Positions 1 through 9,148 are shown, numbered from the stretch's first letter. The stretch is 64,000 nt of DNA from an uncultured Oscillospiraceae bacterium (GCA_947625285.1 CANQNS010000003.1:1-64000), one strand, 5' to 3'. Made by a program: numbers and translations. Notes: a model not told the origin generated them from the letters alone.

Positions 1-72
1 CAAAAAGGTCAGCCCTTTCACTTGTATTTTGACAACTGAATAAATCATTCACTAAGACTTTAATTCTGATGA

Positions 73-426
73 TTTTATACTGATTTTATCTTTCTTAACC
101 GTTTTGGACAGCCGCAACATCAAGCAACCCTTAACAAAGCAATACGTCGTATTATCCGTGACTGCAATGATGAACAGCTCCTGAAAGATGAAAATGCAAA
201 GATTTTGCTACCGCATTTTAGCTGCCATTCATTAAGGCATACATTCACGACAAGAATGTGTGAGGCAGGGGTTAATGTCAAGGTCATTCAGGATACGCTT
301 GGACACAAAGATATTTCTACTACCCTTAACATTTATACCGATGTAACGAAGGAGTTAAGGAGGTCTGAATTTGAAGGTCTTGACTCGTACTTCAAAAATG
401 AGTATAATAAAGCGGCAAACATTTGA
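73..426 (+). pseudogene. 3' remnant of Tn916-type tyrosine integrase
   Basis: The reading frame from 73 to the stop at 426 encodes the C-terminal part of a Tn916-like tyrosine recombinase. It holds an HSLRHTF box (catalytic H-x-x-R) and a C-terminal NIYTDV segment with the nucleophilic Tyr. The frame is open upstream of the first conventional start, and integrase-like sequence (FLNRFGQPQHQATLNKAIRR) begins about residue 5. Stop codons at 61-72 close the frame and nothing integrase-like was seen further upstream, so the N-terminal domain and first catalytic Arg are missing. An intact copy would catalyse excision and integration of a conjugative transposon. AT-rich composition contrasts with the GC-rich chromosome to the right. 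Confidence 0.8.
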
Positions 427-637
427 CGTAGTTTTATTGTTGGCGACGAAAAGATACTTACACCATTTACACCAAATACAACATCAAATAGCACGTATAG
501 GGCAGTAAAGAAAGGGTGTATCAAACAAAATAGGGCAGCAAATCATTTGGGGTAGTACAATGAATACCACTTTAGTAACCCAATAACCGAGATGTCTTTT
601 CCGTCCCGACCATGAAGCCAACGGAGTAAGATAGGCC
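427..637. other. Edge of the integrative element, non-coding
   Basis: AT-rich sequence without a supportable gene. Two near-identical direct repeats (TAGGGCAGTAAA at about 498 and TAGGGCAGCAAA at about 531), plus a weaker third copy near 550, lie just after the integrase stop. That arrangement resembles the arm-type integrase sites at Tn916-family ends. Composition switches to GC-rich at roughly 590, so the element boundary is inferred to lie about 555-600. Confidence 0.4.
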
Positions 638-669
638 GCCCATCGGAAGCGCGGATGTTTCCGATGGGC
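638..669. repeat. Inverted repeat upstream of the MATE gene
   Basis: A perfect 10-bp stem (GCCCATCGGA / TCCGATGGGC) with a 12-nt loop, followed by ATTTTAATG. It could be a weak terminator for the element on the left or part of the MATE leader. The U-tract is poor, so its role is unresolved. Confidence 0.45.
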
Positions 670-686
670 ATTTTAATGCGAGGACT

Positions 687-2114
687 ATGAACGACACAAA
701 GCCCGTCAAGGCCCCCTTTCCCTGGGGTCCGTTTCTGAAAAAACTGGCGGCCCTGGGCATCCCGGTGGCTCTGCAGAACCTGCTGACCACCACGGCCAGC
801 ATGGTGGACACCATGATGGTGGCCCCGCTGGGAGAGCTGTCCGTGGGTGCCCTGGGCCTGTGCGCCCAGTTCTCGTCGCTGATGTTCTCCGGCTACTGGG
901 GCTTCGTGGGAGGCGGGATGCTGTTTTTTGCCCAGTACTGGGGCGCCGGGGACGACGACGGCATCGACCGGTCCTACGGCATGACCCTGGCCTGCATGAT
1001 GACCGTGGCGGCGGTGTTCGGGTGCCTGGCGGCCTTTGCGCCGGGGGCGGTGATGCGCCTTTATACCGACAAGGCGGAGATCCAGCGCATCGGCGCGCAG
1101 TATCTGCGCATCGTAGGCGCGGCCTATATCATGCAGGTGTTCTCCGTGGCTATGAGCAGCCTGCTGCGGGCCACGGAGCGGGTGCGGATCCCCATGGTTG
1201 CCTCCGTGGCGTCGGTGGGGACCAACATCTTCCTGAACTGGGTGTTCATCTACGGGCATCTGGGCGCGCCCGCCATGGGCATCCGGGGCGCGGCCCTTGC
1301 CACCACCTGCGCCGCGGCGGTGAACGTGGCGGCGGTGTATCTGATGGGCCGGGCGGTGCGATATCCTTATCTGTTCCACTTCCGGGCCCACTTCCGCTGG
1401 ACGGGCCGGCAGTTGAAAAACTACTTCGTCAAGTGCTTCCCCATCATCTGCAACGAGGTGCTGATCGGCGTGGGGAACATGGTCATCAACGTGACGCTGG
1501 GCCGGCAGCCGGAGCAGATCATCGCGGCCCTGGCGGTGTTTCGGACGCTGGAAGGGCTCATCATCGGCTTTTTCGCGGGCTTTTCCAACGCCGCGTCGGT
1601 GCTGGTGGGCACCTGCGTGGGGGCGGGGGAGCTGGACACGGCCGACCGGCGTGCCAAGCGGCTGGTGTATCTGTGCAGCGGCTTCATCCTGACGGTGGGG
1701 CTGGCCGTGCTGGCCCTGCGGCGGCCCATCCTGACGGGCATGAGCCTGTCCGGGGCCTCCTACACGGCCGGCGTGCGGCTTTTGAGCATCTACATCGCCG
1801 TGTCGGTGATCCGCATGGGCAACTGGATACAAAACGACACCTACCGGGCCTCCGGCGACGCGGTGACCGGCACGGTGCTGGAGATCGTGTTCATGTACGT
1901 CATGGTGCTGCCCTGCGTGCTGACGGCGGGCTTCGTGCTGAAGCTGCCCTATTGGGCCATTTTTCTGTGCTGTTACATAGACGAGCCCATCCGCTACGTG
2001 CTGATGCAGCGGCATCTCTATTCCGGCAAGTGGATCCGCCCCGTGACGGAGCAGGGCATGGCGGCCCTCCCGGCCTTCCGGGCCGGCCGGAGCATAATAA
2101 ATCGTGAGTTATGA
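687..2114 (+). CDS. MATE family efflux transporter
   Basis: A 475-residue, strongly hydrophobic protein with about twelve predicted membrane segments and two homologous halves, typical in length for MATE drug/sodium (or proton) antiporters of the inner membrane. The N-terminal half begins with the family-like run around ALGIPVALQNLLTTTASMVD. The substrate cannot be read from sequence; family members export cationic drugs and metabolites. It stands alone: an element edge lies upstream and a promoter for a restriction system downstream. Codon use is GC-rich like the host genes. The ATG at 687 was chosen for family-typical length; its ribosome-binding site is weak. Confidence 0.85.
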   Translation: MNDTKPVKAPFPWGPFLKKLAALGIPVALQNLLTTTASMVDTMMVAPLGELSVGALGLCAQFSSLMFSGYWGFVGGGMLFFAQYWGAGDDDGIDRSYGMTLACMMTVAAVFGCLAAFAPGAVMRLYTDKAEIQRIGAQYLRIVGAAYIMQVFSVAMSSLLRATERVRIPMVASVASVGTNIFLNWVFIYGHLGAPAMGIRGAALATTCAAAVNVAAVYLMGRAVRYPYLFHFRAHFRWTGRQLKNYFVKCFPIICNEVLIGVGNMVINVTLGRQPEQIIAALAVFRTLEGLIIGFFAGFSNAASVLVGTCVGAGELDTADRRAKRLVYLCSGFILTVGLAVLALRRPILTGMSLSGASYTAGVRLLSIYIAVSVIRMGNWIQNDTYRASGDAVTGTVLEIVFMYVMVLPCVLTAGFVLKLPYWAIFLCCYIDEPIRYVLMQRHLYSGKWIRPVTEQGMAALPAFRAGRSIINREL

Positions 2115-2138
2115 TAGGCGCTTTTTCCTTATTGGCTC

Positions 2139-2166
2139 TTGAAAAGTATTTGTAATGATGTATAAT
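2139..2166 (+). promoter_or_regulatory. Sigma-A promoter of the R-M pair
   Basis: TTGAAA (2139-2144), a 16-nt spacer, and a perfect TATAAT (2161-2166). Transcription would start near 2173. The ATG at 2155 therefore lies upstream of the RNA, which supports the GTG at 2209 as the endonuclease start. Confidence 0.75.
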
Positions 2167-2208
2167 TTTCAAAAGGGTGCGGCGAATAACGGCATAGGGG
2201 GGAGAAGC

Positions 2209-2865
2209 GTGAGCGTTGAGCAGTATATCGCACGGGAGATCCTCAGCAGATACGAGTATTACAACTATGGTCACGCACTGGAGATTCTACATGAGAGCTT
2301 TCCGACGGAATGGGGAGAACTACAGGAGTGTTTACGGCAATTCCGGCTTACCATAGACGATATTTTACAGGCCGGTGGCAATGAAAGCCCAATCCCGAAA
2401 AAATTTGATGATGTTCTATACCCGTATGGCTGGCGGGAGATACGCATAAGCGGCGACTTAACCGTGAAGAAGTATCCAAGGCAAACGGCGCAGCGCAGGG
2501 GGCGTTTTGCAGATAAGCCATATGAGACTGAAACAATTGAGGGGTATATTGACGGGCACAATATAGACTTTATAAAAAACCGGGTGGCCTTTGACCTGGA
2601 ATGGAACAGCAAGGACCAAACATTTGACCGGGATCTTCTGGCAATGCGTACTTATTTCGATTGCGGCCTCATTGACGTAGGTGTGATTGTGACGAGAGCG
2701 GAAGAATTGAACGACATATTCCGCAGTCTCGGGATTATGGCAAAATATGGGGCGAGCACGACTTGGATCGGAAAGCTGACATATCGGTTGGACAGCAGGA
2801 GAAACGGAGGGTGCCCGATACTTGCTATAGGGATAAAAAAGGAGTGTGTGGCCGGGTATGAATGA
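2209..2865 (+). CDS. BglII/BstYI-like type II restriction endonuclease
   Basis: A 218-residue protein resembling the BglII/BstYI endonuclease family, which cuts palindromic GATC-containing sites. The likely active site lies around residues 120-135, where an Asp in NIDFIKNR is followed by AFDLEWN. This fits the D...E-x-N/Q variant of the PD-(D/E)XK fold known in BglII. A RDLLAMRTYFD helix and an IDVGVIVTR strand follow. The GTG start at 2209 has a GGGGGAGA Shine-Dalgarno and lies downstream of the promoter. The stop overlaps the adjacent methyltransferase by 8 nt. GC content is clearly lower than in the flanking genes, indicating transfer. The exact recognition site is not deducible. Confidence 0.75.
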   Translation: MSVEQYIAREILSRYEYYNYGHALEILHESFPTEWGELQECLRQFRLTIDDILQAGGNESPIPKKFDDVLYPYGWREIRISGDLTVKKYPRQTAQRRGRFADKPYETETIEGYIDGHNIDFIKNRVAFDLEWNSKDQTFDRDLLAMRTYFDCGLIDVGVIVTRAEELNDIFRSLGIMAKYGASTTWIGKLTYRLDSRRNGGCPILAIGIKKECVAGYE

Positions 2866-3508
2866 TTTTGAGCGCACGGCTAGCAGTTTGTTGGCATTTG
2901 CTGCCGGAGAGAAATTCAATACGATATACGCTGACCCACCTTGGCAATTCCAGAATCGCACAGGCAAGGTGGCACCGGAGCATAAGAGGCTTACCCGCTA
3001 TGAAACCATGACGATTGAGGATATTATGGGCTTGCCTGTAGCTGGAATTGCCGCCGAAAAGGCGCACCTATATTTATGGGTCCCAAATGCGCTTCTACCA
3101 GAGGGGCTGGCCGTCATGGATGCGTGGGGATTTGAGTATAAAAGCAATATCGTGTGGGAGAAAGTACGTAAGGATGGTATGCCGGACGGGCGTGGCGTAG
3201 GTTTCTATTTCCGCAACGTTACGGAGATGCTGCTGTTTGGGATTAAGAAAAAGAGCGCACCGAATCGGACCCTTGCGCCAGCGCGGTCGCAGGTAAATTT
3301 GATTCGCACCATGAAGAGAGAGCATAGCAGAAAGCCGGACGAGATAATCCCTATCATTGAGTCATGCAGCCAGGCCCCTCGAATTGAATTGTTTGCGCGG
3401 GGAGACCGAAAAGGTTGGGCTATGTGGGGTGATCAAGCAACTGCGGATTATGAACCGAGTTGGCCTACCTATGCCAATCACACAAGAGCAGAACATGTAT
3501 CAGCATAG
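2858..3508 (+). CDS. MT-A70 family DNA adenine methyltransferase
   Basis: A 216-residue SAM-dependent N6-adenine methyltransferase of the MT-A70 family, which includes bacterial enzymes such as M.MunI. The catalytic DPPW motif occurs near the N-terminus in NTIYADPPWQFQNR. An AEKAHLYLWVPN strand follows, and a C-terminal segment (RIELFARGDRKGWAMWGDQ) is typical of the family. It presumably protects host DNA from the endonuclease encoded immediately upstream. I prefer the ATG at 2858 to a GTG at 2846 that lies almost on top of the GGAG; the preferred start has a rather long 13-nt spacing. The stop lies in the first stem base of the terminator. Confidence 0.85.
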   Translation: MNDFERTASSLLAFAAGEKFNTIYADPPWQFQNRTGKVAPEHKRLTRYETMTIEDIMGLPVAGIAAEKAHLYLWVPNALLPEGLAVMDAWGFEYKSNIVWEKVRKDGMPDGRGVGFYFRNVTEMLLFGIKKKSAPNRTLAPARSQVNLIRTMKREHSRKPDEIIPIIESCSQAPRIELFARGDRKGWAMWGDQATADYEPSWPTYANHTRAEHVSA

Positions 3509-3541
3509 AGAAAAGGGGCATCTCCAGACGCCCCTTTTCTC
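3508..3541 (+). terminator. Terminator of the R-M pair
   Basis: A perfect 12-bp stem (GAGAAAAGGGGC / GCCCCTTTTCTC) with a 10-nt loop that begins at the last base of the methyltransferase stop codon. The T-rich half sits within the right arm. The A-rich left arm would also let it act on reverse-strand transcripts. Confidence 0.75.
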
Positions 3542-3651
3542 TGTGTGCAGACAGACCGGGGCCGTATAAGCGGCTCCATAACAATGGGAATAGTTGGGCT
3601 ACGTCCACGTTTAGCTACTCATTTCCATGATTGAAAGCGAGATACAAGTAT

Positions 3652-4401
3652 ATGGAAGCGATCAGATCCCGGCAGAACGAGCTCATAAAGCGTTTTATCG
3701 CCCTGGCGTCCGACGGGGACAAGGCCCGGCAGGCGGCGGGGGAGTACGTGTGCGCCGGCGCGACGCTGCTGGCCGAGGCGGCGGCCTCCGGCGCGGAGGT
3801 GACGTGCGTGCTGTCCACGGAGGAGCTGCCGGGCCTGCCCGTGCGGCTGGTGACGCCGGAGATACTGAAGGCCGTGTCCCCCCTGCGTAACGCCCCCGGC
3901 CCGGTGTTTACGGTGAAGATGCGCCCCATCCCCCCCGCGGCGGAGCTGAAGCGGGTGGTGGTGCTGGAAAATGTCCAGGACCCGGGCAACGTGGGCACGG
4001 TCCTGCGGACGGCGGACGCCTTCGGCGTGGATCTGGTGGTATTGTGCGGGGCCTGCGCGGACCCCTATAACCCCAAGACGGTCCGGGCCTCCATGGGGGC
4101 CGTGTTCCGCCAGAGCCTGGTAAAGACGGACCTGGCCGGCCTGGATGGCGTGCTGCGGGGCCTGCCCCTGTACGGAGCTGCCCTGGCTCCCGGGGGCCTG
4201 GACGTGCGGGACCTGCCCCCGGAGCCCCTGGCAGTGGCCGTGGGCAACGAGGGAAAGGGCCTGACGGCGGAGATGCTTGCCCGGTGCGCCGGTATCTGCC
4301 GCATCCCCATGGGCCCCCGGACCGAGAGCCTGAACGCGGGCGTGGCGGCGGCTATCGTTATGTGGGAAATGATACGAGGCGGGATGGAGCAAAATGGCTA
4401 A
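3652..4401 (+). CDS. TrmH/SpoU-family RNA 2'-O-methyltransferase
   Basis: A 249-residue RNA ribose methyltransferase of the SPOUT superfamily. The three SpoU motifs are all present: LENVQDPGNVGTVLRTADAF (motif 1, RNA-contacting Asn/Arg), AVAVGNEGKGL (motif 2) and IPMGPRTESLNAGVAAAI (motif 3, trefoil-knot SAM site). The N-terminal 90 residues form the substrate-binding domain found in RlmB/TsnR-like enzymes. The target nucleotide (23S rRNA or tRNA) cannot be decided. The ATG at 3652 is preferred to an in-frame TTG at 3631. The end overlaps dprA by 8 nt, which suggests co-transcription. Confidence 0.85.
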   Translation: MEAIRSRQNELIKRFIALASDGDKARQAAGEYVCAGATLLAEAAASGAEVTCVLSTEELPGLPVRLVTPEILKAVSPLRNAPGPVFTVKMRPIPPAAELKRVVVLENVQDPGNVGTVLRTADAFGVDLVVLCGACADPYNPKTVRASMGAVFRQSLVKTDLAGLDGVLRGLPLYGAALAPGGLDVRDLPPEPLAVAVGNEGKGLTAEMLARCAGICRIPMGPRTESLNAGVAAAIVMWEMIRGGMEQNG

Positions 4402-5557
4402 GCTGAAGTATTGGGTATGGATGAGCTGCCTCACCACGGTGCGGCCCTACGCCAAATGGAAGCTGGCGGAGGCCCTGGGCGGGCCGGACGGGGTGTTTTT
4501 CGCGGACCGGGACGCCCTGGAGGGGACCGGGATGCGTCTGCAGGCGGGGGAGCTTGAAAGGCTCATGGACAAGAGCATGGAGCCGGTGTCCCGGATCCTG
4601 AGCTGGTGCGGTGAAAACAACGTGGACATCGTTACCATCCAGGACGCCACATACCCGGAGCGGCTGCGGCAGATCGCCGGCCCGCCGGCGGCGCTGTATG
4701 TGAAAGGCCGGCTGCCGGCGGTGGACGAGAGCCTGCTGGTGGCGGTGGTGGGCACACGCCACGCCACCCCCTATGGGCTGAAGATGGCCGAGCACATAGG
4801 CCGGGACATCGCCAGGGGCGGCGGCATAGTGATATCGGGCCTGGCTGCCGGATGCGACGGGGCGGCCATGGAGGGCGCGCTCCGGGCCGGCGGTATGACC
4901 GTGGGCGTGCTGGGAACGGGCATAGACAGGGTATATCCCCGGTCCAACGCCCCGCTTTTCGAGGCGGTCATGTCGGAGGGCGCGCTTGTCAGCGAGTACC
5001 CGCCGGGGGTGCGGACCTTCCAGGGCAGCTTCGTGGCCCGAAACCGCATCATCGCGGGCCTTTCCCTGGGCGTGGTGGTGACGGAGGCGCCCCGCCGGAG
5101 CGGCGCCAGGACCACCGCCGACTTCGCCTTGGAGCAGGGCCGGGACGTGTTCGCCGTTCCGGGCAACGCGGACAGCTATACCAGCGCGGGCTGCAACGAG
5201 CTCATCGCCCAGGGAGCCGCGCCGGTCACGTCCGGAGCCGACGTTTTACGGGCCTATGAGGACCGTACCGACCTTTTGCGCCGGGAATCGGCAGATATAC
5301 ATATTAAAAAAAGGATTGACAAGCCCAAAGACATAGTTTATATTGACCCCACGGACAGGTGGGGACCTGTCCCGGCGGACCTGCCCGCTGAACAGCGGCA
5401 GGTGCTGGCCGTCATGACCGGGGAGGATATGCACGCGGACGACATCATCACCGCGTCGGGCCTGCCCGCGCCGGCCGCGCTGGCCGCGCTGACTATGCTC
5501 CAGATATCGGGCCTGGTGGTCCAGGGAGCCGGCAAGCGGTACACGCGCAAAATCTGA
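4394..5557 (+). CDS. dprA: DNA processing protein DprA
   Basis: A 387-residue DprA/Smf protein that loads RecA on incoming single-stranded DNA during transformation. An N-terminal helical domain (about 1-95) is followed by the Rossmann-like core. That core carries the family signature VAVVGTRHATPYG, the GLAAGCDGAAMEGAL segment and a VPGNADSYTSAGCNELI motif. A C-terminal winged-helix (about 325-385) ends in GLVVQGAGKRYTRKI. It overlaps the preceding methyltransferase and is followed 16 nt later by topA, the common clostridial dprA-topA order. Presence of dprA alone does not show that the organism is competent. Confidence 0.95.
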   Translation: MAKLKYWVWMSCLTTVRPYAKWKLAEALGGPDGVFFADRDALEGTGMRLQAGELERLMDKSMEPVSRILSWCGENNVDIVTIQDATYPERLRQIAGPPAALYVKGRLPAVDESLLVAVVGTRHATPYGLKMAEHIGRDIARGGGIVISGLAAGCDGAAMEGALRAGGMTVGVLGTGIDRVYPRSNAPLFEAVMSEGALVSEYPPGVRTFQGSFVARNRIIAGLSLGVVVTEAPRRSGARTTADFALEQGRDVFAVPGNADSYTSAGCNELIAQGAAPVTSGADVLRAYEDRTDLLRRESADIHIKKRIDKPKDIVYIDPTDRWGPVPADLPAEQRQVLAVMTGEDMHADDIITASGLPAPAALAALTMLQISGLVVQGAGKRYTRKI

Positions 5558-5573
5558 GTAAGAGAGGCAAAGC

Positions 5574-7829
5574 ATGGCTGCAACGAAAACCGACCTTGTT
5601 ATAGTGGAGTCCCCGGCCAAGGCCAAGACCATCGAGCGGTATCTGGGCGGGGGGTATAAGGTGGTGGCCTCCATGGGCCACCTGCGGGACCTGCCCAAGA
5701 GCACCATGGGCGTGGACATCGAGCACGGCTTCGAGCCGGACTACCAGCCCGTCAAGGGCCGGGAGGACGTGATCGACAAGCTGCGCAAGGCGTCCAGGAA
5801 AGCCGGCACCGTATATCTGGCCACGGACCCGGACCGGGAGGGCGAGGCTATCTCCTGGCATCTGAAGGAGCTTTTGGACATCCCGGACGACAAGGCCCGG
5901 CGGGTCACCTTCAACGAGATCACCAAAAACGTGGTCCAGGAGGGCATCGCCCATCCCCGGGACATCGACCAGGACCTGGTGGACGCCCAGCAGGCCCGGC
6001 GCATCCTGGACCGGATCGTGGGCTACAAGCTGAGCCCGCTGCTGTGGCGAAAGGTCCGCAAGGGCCTGTCCGCCGGGCGGGTCCAGTCCGTTGCGACCCG
6101 GATGGTGCTGGACCGGGAGCGGGAGATCGGCGCTTTCCAGCCGGAGGAGTACTGGCATCTCACCGCCACGCTGAAAACGGAGCGGGGGGAAAGCTTCCAG
6201 GCCGCGTTCCACGGCGCCGGCGGCAAAAAGACGGATCTGCACAGCGAGGCGGAGGTCAACAAGGTCTCCGAGGCGGTGAAGGGCAGGCCCTTCACGGTGG
6301 CCGCCGTGACCCACGGCACGAAAAAGCGCAGCCCGTCGCCTCCCTTCATCACGTCCACCTTGCAGCAGGAGGCCAGTCGGCGGCTGGGCATGACCCCCCG
6401 GCGGACCATGTCCATCGCCCAGCAGCTTTATGAGGGCGTGGAGATCGAGGGCGAGGGCTCCGTGGGCCTGATAACCTATATGCGTACAGACTCCCTGCGT
6501 CTTTCCGAGGACGCGCTGGCCGCGGCTGCCCGGTTCATCCGGGGCCACTACGGAGAGGAGTATTATTACGGCAAGCCCCGCCGGTACAAGACCGGCTCCA
6601 ACGCCCAGGACGCCCATGAGGCCATCCGGCCCAGCATCCCCAGCCTGACCCCGGAGCAGGTGAAAAAGAGCCTGACCGGGGAGCAGTACCGGCTGTACCG
6701 GCTCATCTGGGGCCGCTTCACCGCCAGCCAGATGTCCAACGCGGTCTATGACAACATCACAGCCGACGCAGTGTGCGAGGGTTATACGTTCCGGGCCTAC
6801 CACTCCAAGATCGCCTTCCCCGGCTACACCGCCGTTTACGAGGACAACCGGGACGAGGACGAGGCGGAGGAGGGCGGGAAAAAGCCCCTGCCGGAGCTGA
6901 CCAAGGGCCAGAGCCTGGCCCTGACGGGCCTGGACCCGGAGCAGCACTTCACCGCGCCGCCCTCCCGCTATTCCGAGGCCACCCTGATCCGGGCCATGGA
7001 GGAGAAGGGCATCGGCCGGCCCAGCACCTACGCCCCCACCATCACCACCATCACCGCAAGGGAGTACGTTGTCAAGGAGGGCAAGTACCTGAAGCCGACG
7101 CCTCTGGGCGAGACAGTGACGGAGCTGATGGAGGAGCGTTTCCCGGACATCGTGGACGTGAAATTCACCGCCCGGATGGAGGACACCCTGGACAAAGTGG
7201 AGGAGGGAAAGGCCGACTGGAAGGGCGTTTTGAGCGACTTTTACGGCGGGTTTGAAAAGGACCTGTCCGCGGCGGAGGAGGCCCTGCAGGGGGTCCGCAT
7301 CAAGGTGCCCGACGAGGTGTCGGCGGAGATATGCCCCAACTGCGGGCGGAACCTGGTGGTAAAGTCCGGCCGGTTCGGCCGGTTCCTGGCCTGCCCGGGC
7401 TATCCCGATTGCAGCTTCACCATGCCCCTGGTGGTGGAGATGCCCGGCCGCTGCCCCAAGTGCGGCAGCCGCATCTTCAAACGCACCAGCAAAAAGGGCT
7501 ACACCTATTACGCCTGCGAGAAGGGCCCGGCCTGCGGCTTCATGAGCTGGGACGTGCCCACCAAGGACGTGTGCCCGGCCTGCGGCAAGACCATGTTCAA
7601 GCTGGCGGGCAAGGGCCAGCGCAAGAGCTTCTGCATCAACGAGGCCTGCGAGAACTTTCTGCCGGAGGATAAGCGGGGCTACCGCTACCGCCGCTCCGGC
7701 TCCGCAGCCGAGACCGGCGGGGACGCGGCCGGACAGACGGCCAAAAAGCCGGCGGCGAAAAAGACTGCCGCCGGGAAAAAGACTGCCGCCAGAAAGACAA
7801 CGGCCCGGACTGGAAAGGGCACCGCATGA
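5574..7829 (+). CDS. topA: DNA topoisomerase I
   Basis: A 751-residue type IA topoisomerase that relaxes negative supercoils. The TOPRIM domain starts at LVIVESPAKAKTIERYLG and carries the DPDREGE metal site. The catalytic Tyr is Y302 in GLITYMRTDS. The C-terminus has three zinc-ribbon units with CxxC pairs: ICPNCGRN, RCPKCGSR and VCPACGKT. A Lys/Ala-rich tail of about 30 residues follows and probably adds non-specific DNA or polymerase binding. AGAGAGG precedes the ATG. The stop overlaps trmFO by 4 nt (ATGA), which implies translational coupling. Confidence 0.97.
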   Translation: MAATKTDLVIVESPAKAKTIERYLGGGYKVVASMGHLRDLPKSTMGVDIEHGFEPDYQPVKGREDVIDKLRKASRKAGTVYLATDPDREGEAISWHLKELLDIPDDKARRVTFNEITKNVVQEGIAHPRDIDQDLVDAQQARRILDRIVGYKLSPLLWRKVRKGLSAGRVQSVATRMVLDREREIGAFQPEEYWHLTATLKTERGESFQAAFHGAGGKKTDLHSEAEVNKVSEAVKGRPFTVAAVTHGTKKRSPSPPFITSTLQQEASRRLGMTPRRTMSIAQQLYEGVEIEGEGSVGLITYMRTDSLRLSEDALAAAARFIRGHYGEEYYYGKPRRYKTGSNAQDAHEAIRPSIPSLTPEQVKKSLTGEQYRLYRLIWGRFTASQMSNAVYDNITADAVCEGYTFRAYHSKIAFPGYTAVYEDNRDEDEAEEGGKKPLPELTKGQSLALTGLDPEQHFTAPPSRYSEATLIRAMEEKGIGRPSTYAPTITTITAREYVVKEGKYLKPTPLGETVTELMEERFPDIVDVKFTARMEDTLDKVEEGKADWKGVLSDFYGGFEKDLSAAEEALQGVRIKVPDEVSAEICPNCGRNLVVKSGRFGRFLACPGYPDCSFTMPLVVEMPGRCPKCGSRIFKRTSKKGYTYYACEKGPACGFMSWDVPTKDVCPACGKTMFKLAGKGQRKSFCINEACENFLPEDKRGYRYRRSGSAAETGGDAAGQTAKKPAAKKTAAGKKTAARKTTARTGKGTA

Positions 7830-9148
7830 TGGCGGATATATCCGTGATCGGGGCGGGCCTGGCCGGCAGCGAGGCCGCCTGGCAGATGGCCCGCCGGGGC
7901 ATGAAGGTCCGGCTCTACGAGATGAAGCCGGAGAAGATGACCCCGGCCCACACGTCGCCGCTTTTTTCCGAGCTTGTCTGCTCCAACTCCCTGCGGGGGG
8001 ACGATCTGGCGAACGCGGTGGGGCTTTTGAAGGAAGAGCTGCGCCGGCTGGACAGTCTCATCATGATGAGCGCGGAGCGGCACCGGGTCCCGGCGGGGGG
8101 AGCCCTGGCGGTGGACCGGGAGGCCTTCGCCCGGACCATCACCGACGCCATCCGGGGCGAGAGCAATATCGAGATCGTGGAGGGGGAGGTCACGGACTTT
8201 CCCGACGGCGAGTGCATCGTCGCCACGGGGCCGCTGACAAGCGACGGGCTGATACCGGCCATCGCGGACGCCTGCGGCCAGGCGGATTTTCTCCACTTTT
8301 TCGACGCGGCCGCGCCTCTGATATCCTTTGAAAGCATCGATATGTCCCATGCCTGGTTCGGCTCCCGCTACGGCAAGGGCACGGCGGATTACATCAACTG
8401 CCCCATGGACAAGGACCAGTACGAGGCCTTTGTCACGGAGCTTGCCGCCGCTAAGGAGGCCCCGGTCCACGGCTTTGAGGACAAGGACGTGTTCGAGGGA
8501 TGCATGCCGGTGGAGGTCATGGCCCGCCGGGGGCGGGACACCCTGCGCTATGGGCCTTTGAAGCCCGTGGGGCTCCGGGACCCGGAGACAGGGGAGAGCC
8601 ATTACGCCGTGGTGCAGCTTCGCCGGGACAACGACGAGGGCACCGTATATAACCTGGTGGGCTTTCAGACCCACCTGACCTTCCCGGAGCAGCGGCGGGT
8701 GTTCGGGATGATCCCGGCCCTGGCGAACGCGGAGTATCTGCGCTACGGGAAAATGCACCGCAACACGTTTTTGAACGGGCCCAAGCTCCTGGACCGGTAC
8801 TACCGGCTGCGGACCCGGCCCCGGATCGGCTTCGCCGGCCAGGTGACCGGCGTGGAGGGATATGTGGAGAGCTGCGCCTCCGGGATGCTGGCGGCGTTGG
8901 AGGCGGCCAGACGCTTTCACGGCCTACCGCCCCTGGACTTTCCCCGGACCACGGCCATCGGCGCGCTGGCGCTGTATGTCTCCGGCGGGGCGGCCAGCGG
9001 GGATTTCCAGCCCATGAACGTGAATTTCGGCATCATCGAGCCGGCGGGAGAGCGCATCCGCAATAAGCGGGAGCGGAACCTGCTGGTGGCGGAGCGGTCG
9101 TTGGCGGAGCTTACGAAGATCATAGAAAGAGAGAGGGCGGGCCTATGA
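7826..9148 (+). CDS. trmFO: Folate/FAD-dependent tRNA (uracil-54-C5)-methyltransferase
   Basis: A 440-residue flavoprotein that makes ribothymidine at position 54 of tRNA using methylene-tetrahydrofolate, the Gram-positive alternative to TrmA. The N-terminal dinucleotide-binding loop is SVIGAGLAGSEAAWQMARRG. The family segments LVCSNSLRGD and GQVTGVEGYVESCASG are both present. The length is typical of TrmFO. It overlaps topA by 4 nt and plsX by 4 nt. A second ATG follows directly at 7829, so the start may be one codon later. Confidence 0.96.
   Translation: MMADISVIGAGLAGSEAAWQMARRGMKVRLYEMKPEKMTPAHTSPLFSELVCSNSLRGDDLANAVGLLKEELRRLDSLIMMSAERHRVPAGGALAVDREAFARTITDAIRGESNIEIVEGEVTDFPDGECIVATGPLTSDGLIPAIADACGQADFLHFFDAAAPLISFESIDMSHAWFGSRYGKGTADYINCPMDKDQYEAFVTELAAAKEAPVHGFEDKDVFEGCMPVEVMARRGRDTLRYGPLKPVGLRDPETGESHYAVVQLRRDNDEGTVYNLVGFQTHLTFPEQRRVFGMIPALANAEYLRYGKMHRNTFLNGPKLLDRYYRLRTRPRIGFAGQVTGVEGYVESCASGMLAALEAARRFHGLPPLDFPRTTAIGALALYVSGGAASGDFQPMNVNFGIIEPAGERIRNKRERNLLVAERSLAELTKIIERERAGL

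Noticed and set aside
543..2015. Long reverse-strand open frame opposite the MATE gene
   Set aside because: GC-rich third-position shadow; His/Arg/Gly-rich translation without any domain, while the + strand encodes a clear transporter. The same reasoning removes other long antisense frames opposite topA, smc, leuS, mutS2 and uvrC.
2155..2208. Upstream ATG start for the BglII-like endonuclease
   Set aside because: It precedes the predicted transcription start of the TTGAAA/TATAAT promoter; the GTG at 2209 has the good Shine-Dalgarno.
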